A DNA stretch of 64,000 bases from Virgibacillus phasianinus (GCF_002216775.1 NZ_CP022315.1:806001-870000), one strand, 5' to 3'; positions 26,744 to 36,105 are shown, counted from the first letter of the stretch. A program made the numbers and translations. Notes: generated by a model not told the origin, from the letters alone.

Positions 26744-26745
26744 GA

Positions 26746-27258
26746 TTAATCTTCATTCCAGATAATTTCCCCGCATTGTTCATCATGGTCAATTTTCACA
26801 TCAAACCGATGCTTGCTGTAAAAATGCTCTAATCTATTAACATGATCAAAGTCACGTTCCACAATATCCCCTGTGATATACTGAACGTTTTCCAAGCGGG
26901 CCATTTCCTTTAAATGGCACATTAATATGGAGCCATATCCTTTGTTTTGCTCACCTTTTATGTCGGCAATATGAATGGTGTTCCCATCCTTATAATCTGC
27001 TTGAATCGCGGCATGCCAATCCCCACGGAAAGCGGCATCACAATCATGCAGCATAATCTGACACGCCTCTTCTCCTTTATCAGCATAGATGACAACCCAA
27101 CCATTATCCTTTGTCTGATCAATACTTACAATCTGCCATTTTTTTGCGATTTCTTTAATATTTTGCTGCATACGAAATAGTTGAATTTCGATTGTATCCA
27201 GTTCTTCTTTTATCTCATCTTTACTTTTATTATCTTCTAAAAAAGCAGTTCCTATCAT
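26746..27258 (-). CDS. GNAT-like acetyltransferase with N-terminal helical extension
   Basis: A 170-residue protein. The first 50 residues are a charged helix (KSKDEIKEELDTIEIQLFRMQQNIKEIAKKW), probably coiled. The rest shows GNAT features: a beta-rich middle, IADIKGEQNKGYGSILMCHLKEMAR as the acetyl-CoA loop, and a final HFYSKHRFDVKID. No substrate can be assigned. ATG 27258 is chosen because AGGTG lies 6 bp upstream; a GTG further out overlaps it. Confidence 0.7.
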   Translation of the reverse strand: MIGTAFLEDNKSKDEIKEELDTIEIQLFRMQQNIKEIAKKWQIVSIDQTKDNGWVVIYADKGEEACQIMLHDCDAAFRGDWHAAIQADYKDGNTIHIADIKGEQNKGYGSILMCHLKEMARLENVQYITGDIVERDFDHVNRLEHFYSKHRFDVKIDHDEQCGEIIWNED

Positions 27259-27410
27259 GTAAATCACCTAAATGTAAAATATTAATTGTACCTGATTCCA
27301 CACACAATTTGCTATTTTACAATATATGCAGGGGGAATTTCAAATGGGAAAAGTTAGAAATGAATCAAATCAGCTCTGTACATTCTGTTAAATTATGCTA
27401 GTCTATTTGT

Positions 27411-27440
27411 ATGTTAACCTTTAAATAAATAGGTTAACAT
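27411..27440 (+). promoter_or_regulatory. BirA operator upstream of bioY
   Basis: Perfect 10-bp inverted repeat ATGTTAACCT...AGGTTAACAT with a 10-bp AT spacer. The GTTAACC/GGTTAAC half-sites match the Gram-positive BirA operator known from B. subtilis bioW. It lies 27 bp before the bioY start. Confidence 0.85.
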
Positions 27441-27466
27441 ATAAATAGAAGGGAGTTGTTGTTAGG

Positions 27467-28066
27467 GTGAAGAAAACAGAATGGACTCCATTGCATCTGA
27501 CAATGGGAAGCTTATTTGTGGCGTTGACAGCGATTGGAGCTAACATCACTGCATTTGCCCCCTTTTTTGTTGTTGGCGGCGTACCTATTACATTACAAAC
27601 ATTTTTCGCAATATTGGCTGGGGTTGTTCTTGGTAGTCGGTTAGGAGCATTTTCAATGTTCGTTTATATGATTCTTGGATTAGCCGGGGCCCCTATTTTC
27701 GCCCAATTTAGCGGTGGGGTCGCAACGATTATGTCCCCTACCTTTGGCTTCATTTTGTCATTTGTTCTGGTTGCATATGTCGCAGGTAAAATTGTAGAAG
27801 CCAAACGAAGTCTGCCCATGTATGTAACAGCCGCTTTAACAGGAATGTCCATCAATTACATTTTTGGCACAAATTGGATGTACGGGGCTTATTTGTTGTG
27901 GTTTGATGCACCGGATGGATTCTCCTATCATCTAGCATGGCTATGGATGATCGTTCCATTGCCAAAGGATATTGTTCTCGCGGTATTGGCGGGTTTCTTT
28001 GCGTTCCGGTTAGAACGAAATGGTATTACAGCAAAAGCACCTAAACAACATAAAAACATTGCATAA
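27467..28066 (+). CDS. bioY: Biotin transporter substrate-binding subunit BioY
   Basis: BioY is the S-component of an ECF-type biotin importer. The 199-residue membrane protein has about six hydrophobic helices and the family motifs GGVPITLQTFFAILAG, LGSRLGAFSMFVYMILGLAGAPIFA and GTNWMYGAY. No ecfA/ecfT genes are adjacent, so it probably uses the shared housekeeping ECF module. GTG start. A BirA operator precedes it, and bioB follows 13 bp downstream. Confidence 0.92.
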   Translation: MKKTEWTPLHLTMGSLFVALTAIGANITAFAPFFVVGGVPITLQTFFAILAGVVLGSRLGAFSMFVYMILGLAGAPIFAQFSGGVATIMSPTFGFILSFVLVAYVAGKIVEAKRSLPMYVTAALTGMSINYIFGTNWMYGAYLLWFDAPDGFSYHLAWLWMIVPLPKDIVLAVLAGFFAFRLERNGITAKAPKQHKNIA

Positions 28067-28079
28067 CAGGAGGAATTGG

Positions 28080-29072
28080 ATGTTAAATTTTCATGCGTTA
28101 GCAAAGGAAGTTATTGAGGGATATACGTTAACAGAGGGCGAGGCTCTGCAAATTTTGGAATGTCCGGACGAGGAAATTCTGTCATTATTAAACAGCGCTT
28201 ATCTGATTAGAAAACACTATTATGGCAACAAAGTGAAATTAAACATGATTATTAATACAAAGTCCGGTGCATGTCCGGAAAACTGCGGGTATTGTGCACA
28301 ATCAAGGGATTCTACTAATCCAATCGAGAAATATCGAATGATGCATAAGGACACAATTGTCCAAGGAGCGGAACGAGCACACCAACTAAATTCCGGAACC
28401 TACTGTATCGTGGCAAGTGGACGTGGTCCGACCACACGTGAATTAAATCAGGTCACAACAGCCGTAAAAGAAATTAAACAAAAATATGATTTAAAGGTTT
28501 GCGCATGCCTTGGGATACTGAAACCTGGACAAGCCGAGCAGTTAAAAGAGGCAGGTGTTGACCGCTACAATCACAATATAAACACTTCTGAAAAACACCA
28601 TCCTAACATTACAACGAGTCACACTTATCAGGATCGGGTAGCAACGGTTAACAAGGCAAAAAGTGCAGGAATATCTCCCTGCTCCGGTGTTATTGTCGGA
28701 ATGAAGGAAACAAAACAGGATGTCATACTTATGGCAATTGCATTGAAGGAACTGGATGCTGATTCAATACCAGTCAATTTTCTGCATGCAATGGATGGTA
28801 CCTTACTGGAGGGGACCGATGAACTAACACCAGTATACTGCCTGAAAGTATTGGCATTGTTTCGTTTTATAAACCCAACGAAGGAAATCCGAATTTCCGG
28901 CGGGCGTGAAGTAAACCTAAGAAGCTTGCAGCCACTCGGTTTATATGCAGCTAATTCTATATTTATCGGGGATTATCTAACAACGGCTGGACAGGAAGGG
29001 ACAAAAGACCATCAAATGCTGCGTGACCTTGGATTTGAAATCGATTATGAAGGAAGTGAAATGCCAGTTTGA
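28080..29072 (+). CDS. bioB: Biotin synthase
   Basis: BioB inserts sulfur into dethiobiotin using radical SAM chemistry and two Fe-S clusters. The 330-residue protein has CPENCGYCAQS (4Fe-4S), YCIVASGRGPT, CACLGIL, YNHNINTS and GREVNLR with the Arg that helps bind the 2Fe-2S cluster. The start is ATG 28080 behind ACAGGAGGAATTGG; the frame is open upstream into bioY. No other bio genes are nearby, so dethiobiotin would come from elsewhere. Confidence 0.94.
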   Translation: MLNFHALAKEVIEGYTLTEGEALQILECPDEEILSLLNSAYLIRKHYYGNKVKLNMIINTKSGACPENCGYCAQSRDSTNPIEKYRMMHKDTIVQGAERAHQLNSGTYCIVASGRGPTTRELNQVTTAVKEIKQKYDLKVCACLGILKPGQAEQLKEAGVDRYNHNINTSEKHHPNITTSHTYQDRVATVNKAKSAGISPCSGVIVGMKETKQDVILMAIALKELDADSIPVNFLHAMDGTLLEGTDELTPVYCLKVLALFRFINPTKEIRISGGREVNLRSLQPLGLYAANSIFIGDYLTTAGQEGTKDHQMLRDLGFEIDYEGSEMPV

Positions 29073-29080
29073 TTATTTTT

Positions 29081-29120
29081 AGAGGGGTAGCCTGGAAAAT
29101 CCAGGTTAGCCCCTCTTTCC
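29081..29120. terminator. Bidirectional terminator bioB / tag
   Basis: Stem agagggg.agcctgg with ccagg.tagcccctct, 5-nt loop and T-run; it overlaps the tag stop codon. Confidence 0.8.
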
Positions 29121-29672
29121 ATGGTAAAGGAAACAATCCTGTATATGATCATTTACCATACCGGTTGATTGCATATAAGCATAACAAATGGTTGGTCCAA
29201 CAAATTTAAAGCCACGTTTTTTCAGATCCTTGCTCATCTGCTTAGATTCATCAGTCGATGCTGGAACGTCCGCATGCTCTTTCCAGTCATTTAATATAGG
29301 CTGGCCGCCAACAAAACTCCAAATGTAAGCATCAAAACTTCCAAATTCCTCTTGTATCTTTAAAAAAGCCGCAGCATTCGTTACCACTGAACGAACCTTC
29401 AATTTATTACGAATGATTCCCTCGTCCTGAAGAATTTCCTGGATTTTATCTTCATTATATGTCTGAATTATTCCAGGATCAAAATTATCAAATGCCTTAC
29501 GATAATTATCACGGCGTTTCAATATAGTTATCCAGCTTAATCCTGCCTGGGCCCCTTCAAGACACAGCATTTCAAATAATTCTTGATCATCATGAGTTGG
29601 CTTGCCCCACTCGTGATCGTGGTAATCAATATACAATTGATCGGATGTCGTCCAATCACAACGTTTAACCAT
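29106..29672 (-). CDS. tag: DNA-3-methyladenine glycosylase I
   Basis: Tag removes 3-methyladenine from alkylated DNA. The 188-residue protein has the N-terminal RCDWTTSDQLYIDYHDHEWGKP with Cys and His of the zinc site, LEGAQAGLSWITILKRRDNYR, the helix-hairpin-helix region GIIRNKLKVRSVVTNA, GFKFVGPTICYAYMQ and a C-terminal His/Cys pair (NDHIQDCF). It lies 11 bp after the sulfurtransferase gene and is probably co-transcribed. Confidence 0.93.
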   Translation of the reverse strand: MVKRCDWTTSDQLYIDYHDHEWGKPTHDDQELFEMLCLEGAQAGLSWITILKRRDNYRKAFDNFDPGIIQTYNEDKIQEILQDEGIIRNKLKVRSVVTNAAAFLKIQEEFGSFDAYIWSFVGGQPILNDWKEHADVPASTDESKQMSKDLKKRGFKFVGPTICYAYMQSTGMVNDHIQDCFLYHGKRG

Positions 29673-29683
29673 TTTCCATTCCC

Positions 29684-30526
29684 CTATTCATCTTTTGTTT
29701 CTACTTGGTTTTCCCCGTAAGAGATCCAATCACTATAGCTTCCAGGATACAACTTCACATTTTTATATCCTGCCATTTTCAATCCAATAATATTGGGGCA
29801 AGCGGAGACACCGGAACCACATGAAACAATGATTTCATCGTCTTTTGATAGATTCTTAAAATTTGTTTGTAAAGCTGCTTCATTTTTCCACTGACCATTT
29901 TCCTCCAGTACATCTTTCCAGAAAAAGTTTTTGGCTGAGGGAATGTGCCCGGCTTTCGCATACATTGGTTCCGTTTTTCCAAGGTACCTGTCCTTCGATC
30001 GCGAATCTACCAATACCGCTGACCTATCTTTTATTCTTTCTTTCACTTGATTAATGTCTACCATTTTTTCTTTTTCTACAGCCGGGTTAAATACTTTTAA
30101 TGTCGGGATGGAAATAGCAGTAGTGCTGACATTTCCCCGTTCAACCCAGCGCGAGAATCCTCCGTCAAGCAAGTAGGTCTGTTTATGGCCCAAGTAGTCG
30201 AGTAACCACCACAAACGAGCAGCAAACATATCATTTTTTTCATCATAAATCACCACAGTCGTTTGTTGATCAATCCCTATTTCACCTAGCTTTTCTGCAA
30301 AAACATCGATATCTGGGAGTGGATGGTTTCCTCCGTGTTCAGCCACTTGTCCGGATAAATCCCTATTCAAATCCAGATACATCGCTCCAGGAATATGCCC
30401 TTGTTCATACGCTCTTCTGCCCTTATCAGGATCCGCTAATGAGAAACGTACATCCACAACGGCCAAGTCATCCCTTTGCTTTTCCAATTGTTCTTTTAAC
30501 CAATCAATCGATACTAGATAAGACAT
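29684..30526 (-). CDS. Thiosulfate/3-mercaptopyruvate sulfurtransferase
   Basis: A 280-residue tandem rhodanese protein. The N-terminal domain is inactive (VVDVRFSLADPDKGRRAYEQGHIPGA lacks a catalytic Cys loop). The C-terminal domain carries the active-site loop CGSGVSAC, closest to the mercaptopyruvate-type CGSGVTA. It transfers sulfane sulfur to thiols or cyanide. The start is ATG 30526 behind GGAGGAG. Confidence 0.87.
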   Translation of the reverse strand: MSYLVSIDWLKEQLEKQRDDLAVVDVRFSLADPDKGRRAYEQGHIPGAMYLDLNRDLSGQVAEHGGNHPLPDIDVFAEKLGEIGIDQQTTVVIYDEKNDMFAARLWWLLDYLGHKQTYLLDGGFSRWVERGNVSTTAISIPTLKVFNPAVEKEKMVDINQVKERIKDRSAVLVDSRSKDRYLGKTEPMYAKAGHIPSAKNFFWKDVLEENGQWKNEAALQTNFKNLSKDDEIIVSCGSGVSACPNIIGLKMAGYKNVKLYPGSYSDWISYGENQVETKDE

Positions 30527-30656
30527 TATTAATCTCCTCCTATTAATACTCCCTGTTAAAAGTATTTCACATAAGTTTGAATCAGGCAAAAATTAGATAT
30601 CTTTCTCCATTTCCCTTTTTGAGGTATGATAATTCATAAAAGGAGATGATTGCTAA

Positions 30657-31889
30657 ATGAAACAGGATTTGATTAAAAGGCTTACTACATATGTAAAAAT
30701 CGATACCCAGTCAGATGATAAAAATAAACAGACCCCTTCCACTTCAGGGCAACTGACGTTGGCCAATTTATTAGTTGACGAATTAAAAGAGATTGGCATG
30801 AGCGATGTTACCATTGATAAAAATGGATACGTAATGGCTGCGCTGCCGTCAAATACGGATAAGCAATTACCGACTATCGGTTTTTTAGCGCATGTGGACA
30901 CAGCAACTGATTTCACAGGGAAAAATGTGAATCCACAGCTTGTGAAAAATTATGATGGTAATGATTTGGTGCTTAACGCCGATTTGGATATTATTCTTTC
31001 AGGAAAAGAGTTTCCAGAACTCCCTGCTTATAAAGGGCATACCCTTATAACAACAGACGGAACAACGCTTCTTGGTGCCGATAACAAAGCAGGGATTGCG
31101 GAAATTATGACTGCAATGAACTATCTAATTGACCATCCGGAAATAAAACATGGCAACATCCGCGTCGCATTCACCCCGGATGAAGAAATTGGCCGGGGAC
31201 CACATAAATTTGATGTTGAAGCGTTTGGCGCTAATTTTGCCTATACAATAGACGGAGGACCACTTGGGGAACTTCAATATGAAAGCTTCAATGCCGCAGC
31301 TGCTGAAATTACGTTTATTGGAAATAGTGTTCACCCTGGTACCGCTAAGCATAAAATGGTGAACGCAGGAACCATGGCAGCCCAATTTATCTGCAAGTTC
31401 CCTGAACGTGAAACGCCGGAACACACCGAAAAATATGAAGGATTTTATCATTTAAGTTCTATTAACGGAGATGTAGAGAAAACTGCTATTTCCTATATAA
31501 TCCGTGATTTTGATAAGGAAAACTTTGAATCCCGGAAAACGTACATGGAAAAGGCCGTTGCTGACATGAAGGAAATTTTTGGCGACCACCGCATACAGTT
31601 GAAAATGGATGACCAGTATTACAATATGGGTGAGAAAATTGAACCCGTAAAGGAAATTGTTGATGTTGCCCAAAAAGCAATGGAAAATCTGGACATTGAG
31701 CCTTTGATAAAACCAGTTCGCGGCGGTACAGATGGCTCCCAGCTTTCCTATATGGGATTGCCGACACCAAACATTTTTACAGGCGGTGAAAATTATCATG
31801 GCAAATTTGAGTATATCTCCGTTGATAATATGGAAAAAGCCACAAATGTAATTGTAGAAATTGCCCGCTTGTTTGAAGAACAAGCGTAA
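30657..31889 (+). CDS. pepT: Peptidase T (aminotripeptidase)
   Basis: A 410-residue M20 family dizinc exopeptidase that removes N-terminal residues from tripeptides in the cytoplasm. Metal ligands are seen in [30 protein letters not shown] and the late THN-like TGGENYHG. A dimerisation domain ([13 protein letters not shown]) lies in the middle. AAAAGGAGATG precedes the start. Monocistronic with its own terminator. Confidence 0.94.
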   Translation: MKQDLIKRLTTYVKIDTQSDDKNKQTPSTSGQLTLANLLVDELKEIGMSDVTIDKNGYVMAALPSNTDKQLPTIGFLAHVDTATDFTGKNVNPQLVKNYDGNDLVLNADLDIILSGKEFPELPAYKGHTLITTDGTTLLGADNKAGIAEIMTAMNYLIDHPEIKHGNIRVAFTPDEEIGRGPHKFDVEAFGANFAYTIDGGPLGELQYESFNAAAAEITFIGNSVHPGTAKHKMVNAGTMAAQFICKFPERETPEHTEKYEGFYHLSSINGDVEKTAISYIIRDFDKENFESRKTYMEKAVADMKEIFGDHRIQLKMDDQYYNMGEKIEPVKEIVDVAQKAMENLDIEPLIKPVRGGTDGSQLSYMGLPTPNIFTGGENYHGKFEYISVDNMEKATNVIVEIARLFEEQA

Positions 31890-31894
31890 GAGTG

Positions 31895-31930
31895 GTAAAA
31901 GCCGAACCCAAAGGGCTCGGCTTTTCTTAA
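31895..31930. terminator. Terminator pepT / NAD(P)-binding protein
   Basis: Twelve-bp stem (aaaagccgaacc with ggctcggctttt, one mismatch) between convergent genes. Confidence 0.75.
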
Positions 31931-32547
31931 TACGCGATTCCGACGCGTGCTTTGTTAAAATTATTACTATTAAGTAGTGAATACGCAAATGCTGCGGTAT
32001 CACCCACTGTTATTCGTTTTCCATCAACAGGCAAAAGGTTTTCCTCAACACGAAAGTCACCCTCAGATTCTCCGTCCGGCAGGTAGGTTGGACAAACCAC
32101 TGTCCAATCCAGCTGCGATTTTTCTAGATATTGATATGCCTTCAAATGATCCTCAGCGGCGATAGTTTTTCTCCGCTTCGATTCATTCGATTGAAACCGA
32201 TACAAATTAGGCTCTGTGCGACTATCCAAAATGCCCGCTGTGCCGATGGAGATGAGTCGCTTGATCTGTTGGCTTTCCATTGTTTGGACAATAATTGGCA
32301 TACTTCGCGATAAGGTGTTATTCTGATCAGTATTTAATGCACTAATGATAGCATCGACACCATCAAGCGCCCGCAATAGATCATTCTCTTCTAATACATT
32401 ACCTTTTAGAACCGTTAAATACTCATCAATAAGATTGAAATTTTCAGGTGACCTTACAAGTGCAACAACATCGTGGTGGTCGGCCAAAGCACGCTTAACA
32501 ATTTTATGACCAACTCTGCCTGAGGCCCCTAATACCAACAGCTTCAT
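31927..32547 (-). CDS. NAD(P)-binding Rossmann protein, atypical SDR
   Basis: A 206-residue protein with N-terminal GASGRVGHKIVKRAL as dinucleotide-binding loop and an early VALVRSPE suggesting NADP preference. A middle stretch DAIISALNTDQNN and later VVCPTYLPDG fit the NAD(P)H-binding NmrA/YwnB-like group. Catalytic Tyr-Lys is not clear. It overlaps the upstream hydrolase gene by 4 bp (ATGA), so the two are translationally coupled. Confidence 0.8.
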   Translation of the reverse strand: MKLLVLGASGRVGHKIVKRALADHHDVVALVRSPENFNLIDEYLTVLKGNVLEENDLLRALDGVDAIISALNTDQNNTLSRSMPIIVQTMESQQIKRLISIGTAGILDSRTEPNLYRFQSNESKRRKTIAAEDHLKAYQYLEKSQLDWTVVCPTYLPDGESEGDFRVEENLLPVDGKRITVGDTAAFAYSLLNSNNFNKARVGIAY

Positions 32548-33164
32548 TCCTTGCCCCAGCCAAAATTCCGTTGATACCACTCAGTTGCCTTTTCCACTTC
32601 TGAACGTGATAGCTGGTGTCCATTCATTTCCCATTGCAGGTCGACTAAGGCGTTTGCACGTTCCAAAAGCTCTTTAAGTTCTTCTGACTCTTCCGGTTTG
32701 CAAAGCGGATCGTTTTTTCCCGCTGCAATAAATACGGGACGGTCGGTTAGATCGGGAAGTTCAATTCCACGCCTTGGTACCATTGGATGGTGGAGAATGG
32801 CTCCCTTAAGCGAATTTTTAATATGGAATAACATGCTGGCGGCAATATTTGCCCCATTTGAATAGCCAATTGCTACAACATTTTCCCGGTCAAATCCATG
32901 TTCTCTTGCTGCTTGATCAACAAATTCATGTAACTCATTTGTTCGAAGGATTAGATCCTCTTCATCAAAAACACCTTCTGCCAGCCTTTGGAAGAAACGC
33001 GGCATGCCATTTTCACTAACATTCCCCTGCACACTTAAAACGGATGCAGTCGGATCCACCATTTCGGCCAAAGGCAATAAATCCTGCTCGGTACCGCCTG
33101 TTCCATGCAGCAGCAATAATGTTGGCTTGCTTTTATCTGCGCCTTCTTTAAATATATATTTCAT
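32544..33164 (-). CDS. Alpha/beta hydrolase, MhqD-like carboxylesterase
   Basis: A 206-residue phospholipase/carboxylesterase-type hydrolase. LLLLHGTGGTEQDLLPLA is the oxyanion region, GYSNGANIAASML contains the nucleophile Ser, GKNDPLCKPEE the Asp and MNGHQLSRSE the His. It resembles B. subtilis MhqD, which belongs to a quinone/catechol resistance operon. Here it is paired with an NAD(P)-binding protein, so quinone or aldehyde detoxification is a reasonable guess, not proven. Confidence 0.82.
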   Translation of the reverse strand: MKYIFKEGADKSKPTLLLLHGTGGTEQDLLPLAEMVDPTASVLSVQGNVSENGMPRFFQRLAEGVFDEEDLILRTNELHEFVDQAAREHGFDRENVVAIGYSNGANIAASMLFHIKNSLKGAILHHPMVPRRGIELPDLTDRPVFIAAGKNDPLCKPEESEELKELLERANALVDLQWEMNGHQLSRSEVEKATEWYQRNFGWGKE

Positions 33165-33335
33165 ATGATATAAACATCCTTTCCCAATTTATCTCGAATT
33201 AAAGATAATTTTATAGAAACATTTCTTTTCTATCAATCAATTGGACTTGCGGTGGTAAAATCCCATGTTGTGATTAGTCTGCACATGATATACTATTAAT
33301 TGTCGTAATTAATTCAGGGGGAGCTACGCTTTGAT

Positions 33336-34346
33336 ATGCAAAATACAAAACTATTATTACCGATTATTTTACTAGTATCATTACCGACTATACTTACAGC
33401 ATGTACAGAACCAACCGTTTCAAATCACTCTGCTAAAAAGGATTTCTCAATCGAACAGAAACAACATATACAGGGTAATAAGCTATCATTACCGGACCCT
33501 ACACTGGAACAAGGTGATCAGGGAAATGCAGTAAAGGAACTGCAAACAGCAATGAAAGAAATTGGCTACCAGCTTACCGTGTCTGGAAACTTTGACAAAC
33601 AAACAATTAAGGCTATGAAGGATTTCCAGTCACAGCAAGTGAAACTTCCAGCCTCGGGTATCTATAATTCAGATACAAAAGATTGGATGAAAAAGGCGTT
33701 AAATGGCAAGTTCACCGTAAAACCAGGGAAAGGAAGTGTTCCTATTTCAAATCCAAATAAATCAGTTGTTGTAGATAACCCAACCGATATGCTCGTTCTT
33801 GTTAATAAAAGCCATGCCTTACCTGATGGTTATATACCGGAAGACTTAATCGCGCCAAATGTTCGTTTCCCTTTTACAGAGGATTTACCGAAACGATATA
33901 TGCGCAAGGAAGCCGCGCACGCGCTCGAAGACTTATTTAAGGCGGGCGATCAAGCAGGCATTGACTTGTACGCCCAATCTGGCTACCGTTCCTATGATAG
34001 ACAGGTAGCTCTTTTTACGGCGTATGTAGAAAGAGATGGCGAAGATGCTGCTAATAAATACAGCGCAAGACCTGGAGAAAGTGAGCATCAAACCGGTTTA
34101 ACGATGGATGTAACAAGCCCGGATATTAACTTTAACCTGAATACGAGTTTTGCCAAAACCGATGAAGGAAAATGGGTGAAAGCCCATGCCCATGAGTTTG
34201 GCTTTATCATTCGGTACCCAAAAGGTAAAGAGGCTATTACGAAATACCAATATGAACCATGGCACTTGCGGTATGTTAGGAAAGAAGTGGCAACGGTTAT
34301 CCATGAAAAAGATATCACCTTGGAAAAGTACCTCGGAGCACTATAG
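33336..34346 (+). CDS. D-alanyl-D-alanine carboxypeptidase, VanY/LdcB-type lipoprotein
   Basis: A 336-residue exported lipoprotein with lipobox LTAC (Cys23). A peptidoglycan-binding domain 1 (about 55-130: GDQGNAVKELQTAMKEIGY...IKAMKDFQSQQ) precedes an M15B peptidase domain with SGYRSYDRQ, SEHQTGLTMDV (His and Asp zinc ligands) and EPWHLRYV (third ligand). It trims stem peptides of peptidoglycan outside the membrane. The ribosome binding site GGGGGAG lies rather far (about 13 nt) from the ATG. No regulatory genes of vancomycin type are nearby. Confidence 0.9.
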   Translation: MQNTKLLLPIILLVSLPTILTACTEPTVSNHSAKKDFSIEQKQHIQGNKLSLPDPTLEQGDQGNAVKELQTAMKEIGYQLTVSGNFDKQTIKAMKDFQSQQVKLPASGIYNSDTKDWMKKALNGKFTVKPGKGSVPISNPNKSVVVDNPTDMLVLVNKSHALPDGYIPEDLIAPNVRFPFTEDLPKRYMRKEAAHALEDLFKAGDQAGIDLYAQSGYRSYDRQVALFTAYVERDGEDAANKYSARPGESEHQTGLTMDVTSPDINFNLNTSFAKTDEGKWVKAHAHEFGFIIRYPKGKEAITKYQYEPWHLRYVRKEVATVIHEKDITLEKYLGAL

Positions 34347-34410
34347 ATCAGAAATGGATCCGGAATCCCCGGGTCTGTTTTTTAAAAGATCAGGTAGGAT
34401 AAATGAAAAT

Positions 34411-34525
34411 CTGTCCAGCTCCAGCGCCCAGAAGCTGCCGTCATAAGCAATGGACACTTCGAACGCTAAACCCATGCGTTCTTCGGTCCCTTGCTTATGC
34501 GTCCGCTTCTAAACGGGCGCTTCCG
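34411..34525 (-). repeat. Family B palindromic repeat, second full copy
   Basis: The reverse complement of this segment matches 7874-7985 at about nine bases in ten, including the nested stems around gaacgc/gcgttc and cataagcaa/ttgcttatg. It lies between the VanY-type gene and the convergent HD gene. Together with flanks it accounts for most of this gap. Confidence 0.8.
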
Positions 34526-34542
34526 CTTTTCTTATTAACCCA

Positions 34543-34577
34543 TAAAAAATAAGCATCACTTATTAAAAGGTGCTTAC
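34543..34577 (-). terminator. Terminator of the HD-domain gene
   Basis: Eight-bp stem (taagcatc with ggtgctta, one G-U), long loop, six T on the minus strand. Confidence 0.6.
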
Positions 34578-34582
34578 TTGAT

Positions 34583-35119
34583 TCATATGATTTTATTAAA
34601 TTGTTTTTTTGCTTTCATGCCGTCAATCTTCTTATCCAAGCTGCGTATCCGCTCCATCGCCTCCACATCATTGATGGTGCGATAGTGGTGTTTGCCACCT
34701 GATTCTTCATCTGCTTCATCCGCAAGCGATACCACATATTGCAGGGGCTTTAATTCCAAGTGTCCCTCAGGTAAATAGGAATCCGTGTGTAAAAGTATAG
34801 CAACGGCTATTTCCTTTGCAGCATGCCGATCCTCGCCAATCCGAATTAACAGTTTATGCGCCCGGCTTGCCCCTTTAATCGCATGAATATCATTTTCCTT
34901 GTACAAATCATAATCCCATTCACCATCACGGTACCATGTGTAATGGCCAACATCATGCAACAACGCGGCTTTAGTTGCCAAGTCTGAATTCACATTGTGC
35001 TTTACGGAAAACTCAAACGCGTATTCGGCAACTCTGATTGCATGTGCCATACCGGATCGTTTCAAATACTTTTGGGTAATGGGATGAATAAATACTTCTT
35101 CAAGTGTTACGTTTCTCAT
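34583..35119 (-). CDS. HD-domain phosphohydrolase
   Basis: A 178-residue protein with the HD metal-binding set: His in SGMAHAIRVAEYAFEF, LLHDVGHY, a later His in AILLHTDSY, and an Asp in SLADEADEESGG. This is the arrangement of stand-alone HD hydrolases acting on nucleotides. Substrate is unknown. GGAGGAAATAAA precedes ATG. Divergent from the fru operon. Confidence 0.8.
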   Translation of the reverse strand: MRNVTLEEVFIHPITQKYLKRSGMAHAIRVAEYAFEFSVKHNVNSDLATKAALLHDVGHYTWYRDGEWDYDLYKENDIHAIKGASRAHKLLIRIGEDRHAAKEIAVAILLHTDSYLPEGHLELKPLQYVVSLADEADEESGGKHHYRTINDVEAMERIRSLDKKIDGMKAKKQFNKII

Positions 35120-35257
35120 TTTATTTCCTCCTTTCCAAGTTCTGTCTTTTATCCTATTCAGATAAAAATATATTGTTTAATACATTAGCACGCTCCTTTC
35201 CGTTTTGCAATATATAATTACCCATTTAAAGTTTTTCAAACATGTTATTCTGTCTAT

Positions 35258-35319
35258 TGATTGTTTTTGAATGATAATGATTGTTTGCGATTGATTTATG
35301 TAACCGTTTGCTTTATACT
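35258..35319 (+). promoter_or_regulatory. fru operon promoter with FruR-type repeats and a cre-like site
   Basis: TTGATT (35291-35296), 17-bp spacer and TATACT (35314-35319). Upstream, TGATTGTTT occurs at 35258 and 35278, a 20-bp period expected for a DeoR-family operator. The spacer contains TGTAACCGTTTGCT (35299-35312), matching the CcpA cre consensus at 12 of 14 positions. FruR and CcpA control is inferred. Confidence 0.65.
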
Positions 35320-35352
35320 GAAGTCACCAACTAGTTAAGGATGGTTTTTAAT

Positions 35353-36105
35353 ATGCTAACAAATGAACGGCATACAATTATTTTAAAACTATTAACTGAA
35401 CAGCAAACAATCACTACGCAGGATATTCATGAAGCAACTGCCGCTTCAGAATCAACCATTCGGCGTGATCTTACCGATTTGGAGAATCAGCATAAATTAC
35501 AGCGGATTCACGGTGGGGCGACCTTAACTGAGAAAAAGCTGCAGGAATATAGTATCGCCGAAAAATCAACCAGAAACCTTCAGGAGAAACAAATGATTGC
35601 AAAACATGCTTCACAATTAATCCAAGATGAAGATTGCATTTTCCTTGATGCCGGTACTACAACGTTACAGCTGATTCCCTATTTAAAGGATAAACAGGTC
35701 GTGGTTGTTACCAATGGATTAACACATGTGGACCTGTTGACCGAACATGGTATAACTACCTATTTAACTGGTGGATTCATCAAACAAAAAACTAGTGCAC
35801 TGATTGGCACGCAAGCCATACAATCACTGGAAAATTACCGGTTTGATAAATGCTTCCTTGGTGTAAATGGTTTTCACCTTGAATTTGGGTATACTACACC
35901 AGACCCAGAAGAGGCAAACGTTAAACAAAAGGCAAGCTCGCTCGCTAAATCGACGTATGTTTTGGCAGATCACACCAAATTAGACAGGGTAAGCTTCGCT
36001 AAAATAGGTGACGTGTCAAGCGCGACTTTGCTTACTGGTACATTACCAAAAAGGGATTACCAATCCTTATCGAATAAAACAACTATTGAGGTGGCAGAAC
36101 CATGA
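35353..36105 (+). CDS. fruR: DeoR family regulator of the fructose operon
   Basis: A 250-residue repressor with an N-terminal DeoR helix-turn-helix (RHTIILKLLTEQQTITTQDIHEATAASESTIRRDLTDLENQHKLQRIHGGA) and a sugar-phosphate sensing domain (DAGTTTLQLIPYL, VVTNGLTHVDLL, TYVLADHTKLD). It probably senses fructose 1-phosphate. The start is ATG 35353 behind AAGGATGG. The stop overlaps the fruK start by 4 bp. Confidence 0.92.
   Translation: MLTNERHTIILKLLTEQQTITTQDIHEATAASESTIRRDLTDLENQHKLQRIHGGATLTEKKLQEYSIAEKSTRNLQEKQMIAKHASQLIQDEDCIFLDAGTTTLQLIPYLKDKQVVVVTNGLTHVDLLTEHGITTYLTGGFIKQKTSALIGTQAIQSLENYRFDKCFLGVNGFHLEFGYTTPDPEEANVKQKASSLAKSTYVLADHTKLDRVSFAKIGDVSSATLLTGTLPKRDYQSLSNKTTIEVAEP

Noticed and set aside
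33336-34346. Vancomycin-resistance locus (VanY-type gene, VanW gene at 16146, ddl at 43704)
   Set aside because: The genes are far apart, no VanH/VanA/VanX or VanRS partners are present, and all three have ordinary cell-wall homologues in Bacillaceae.
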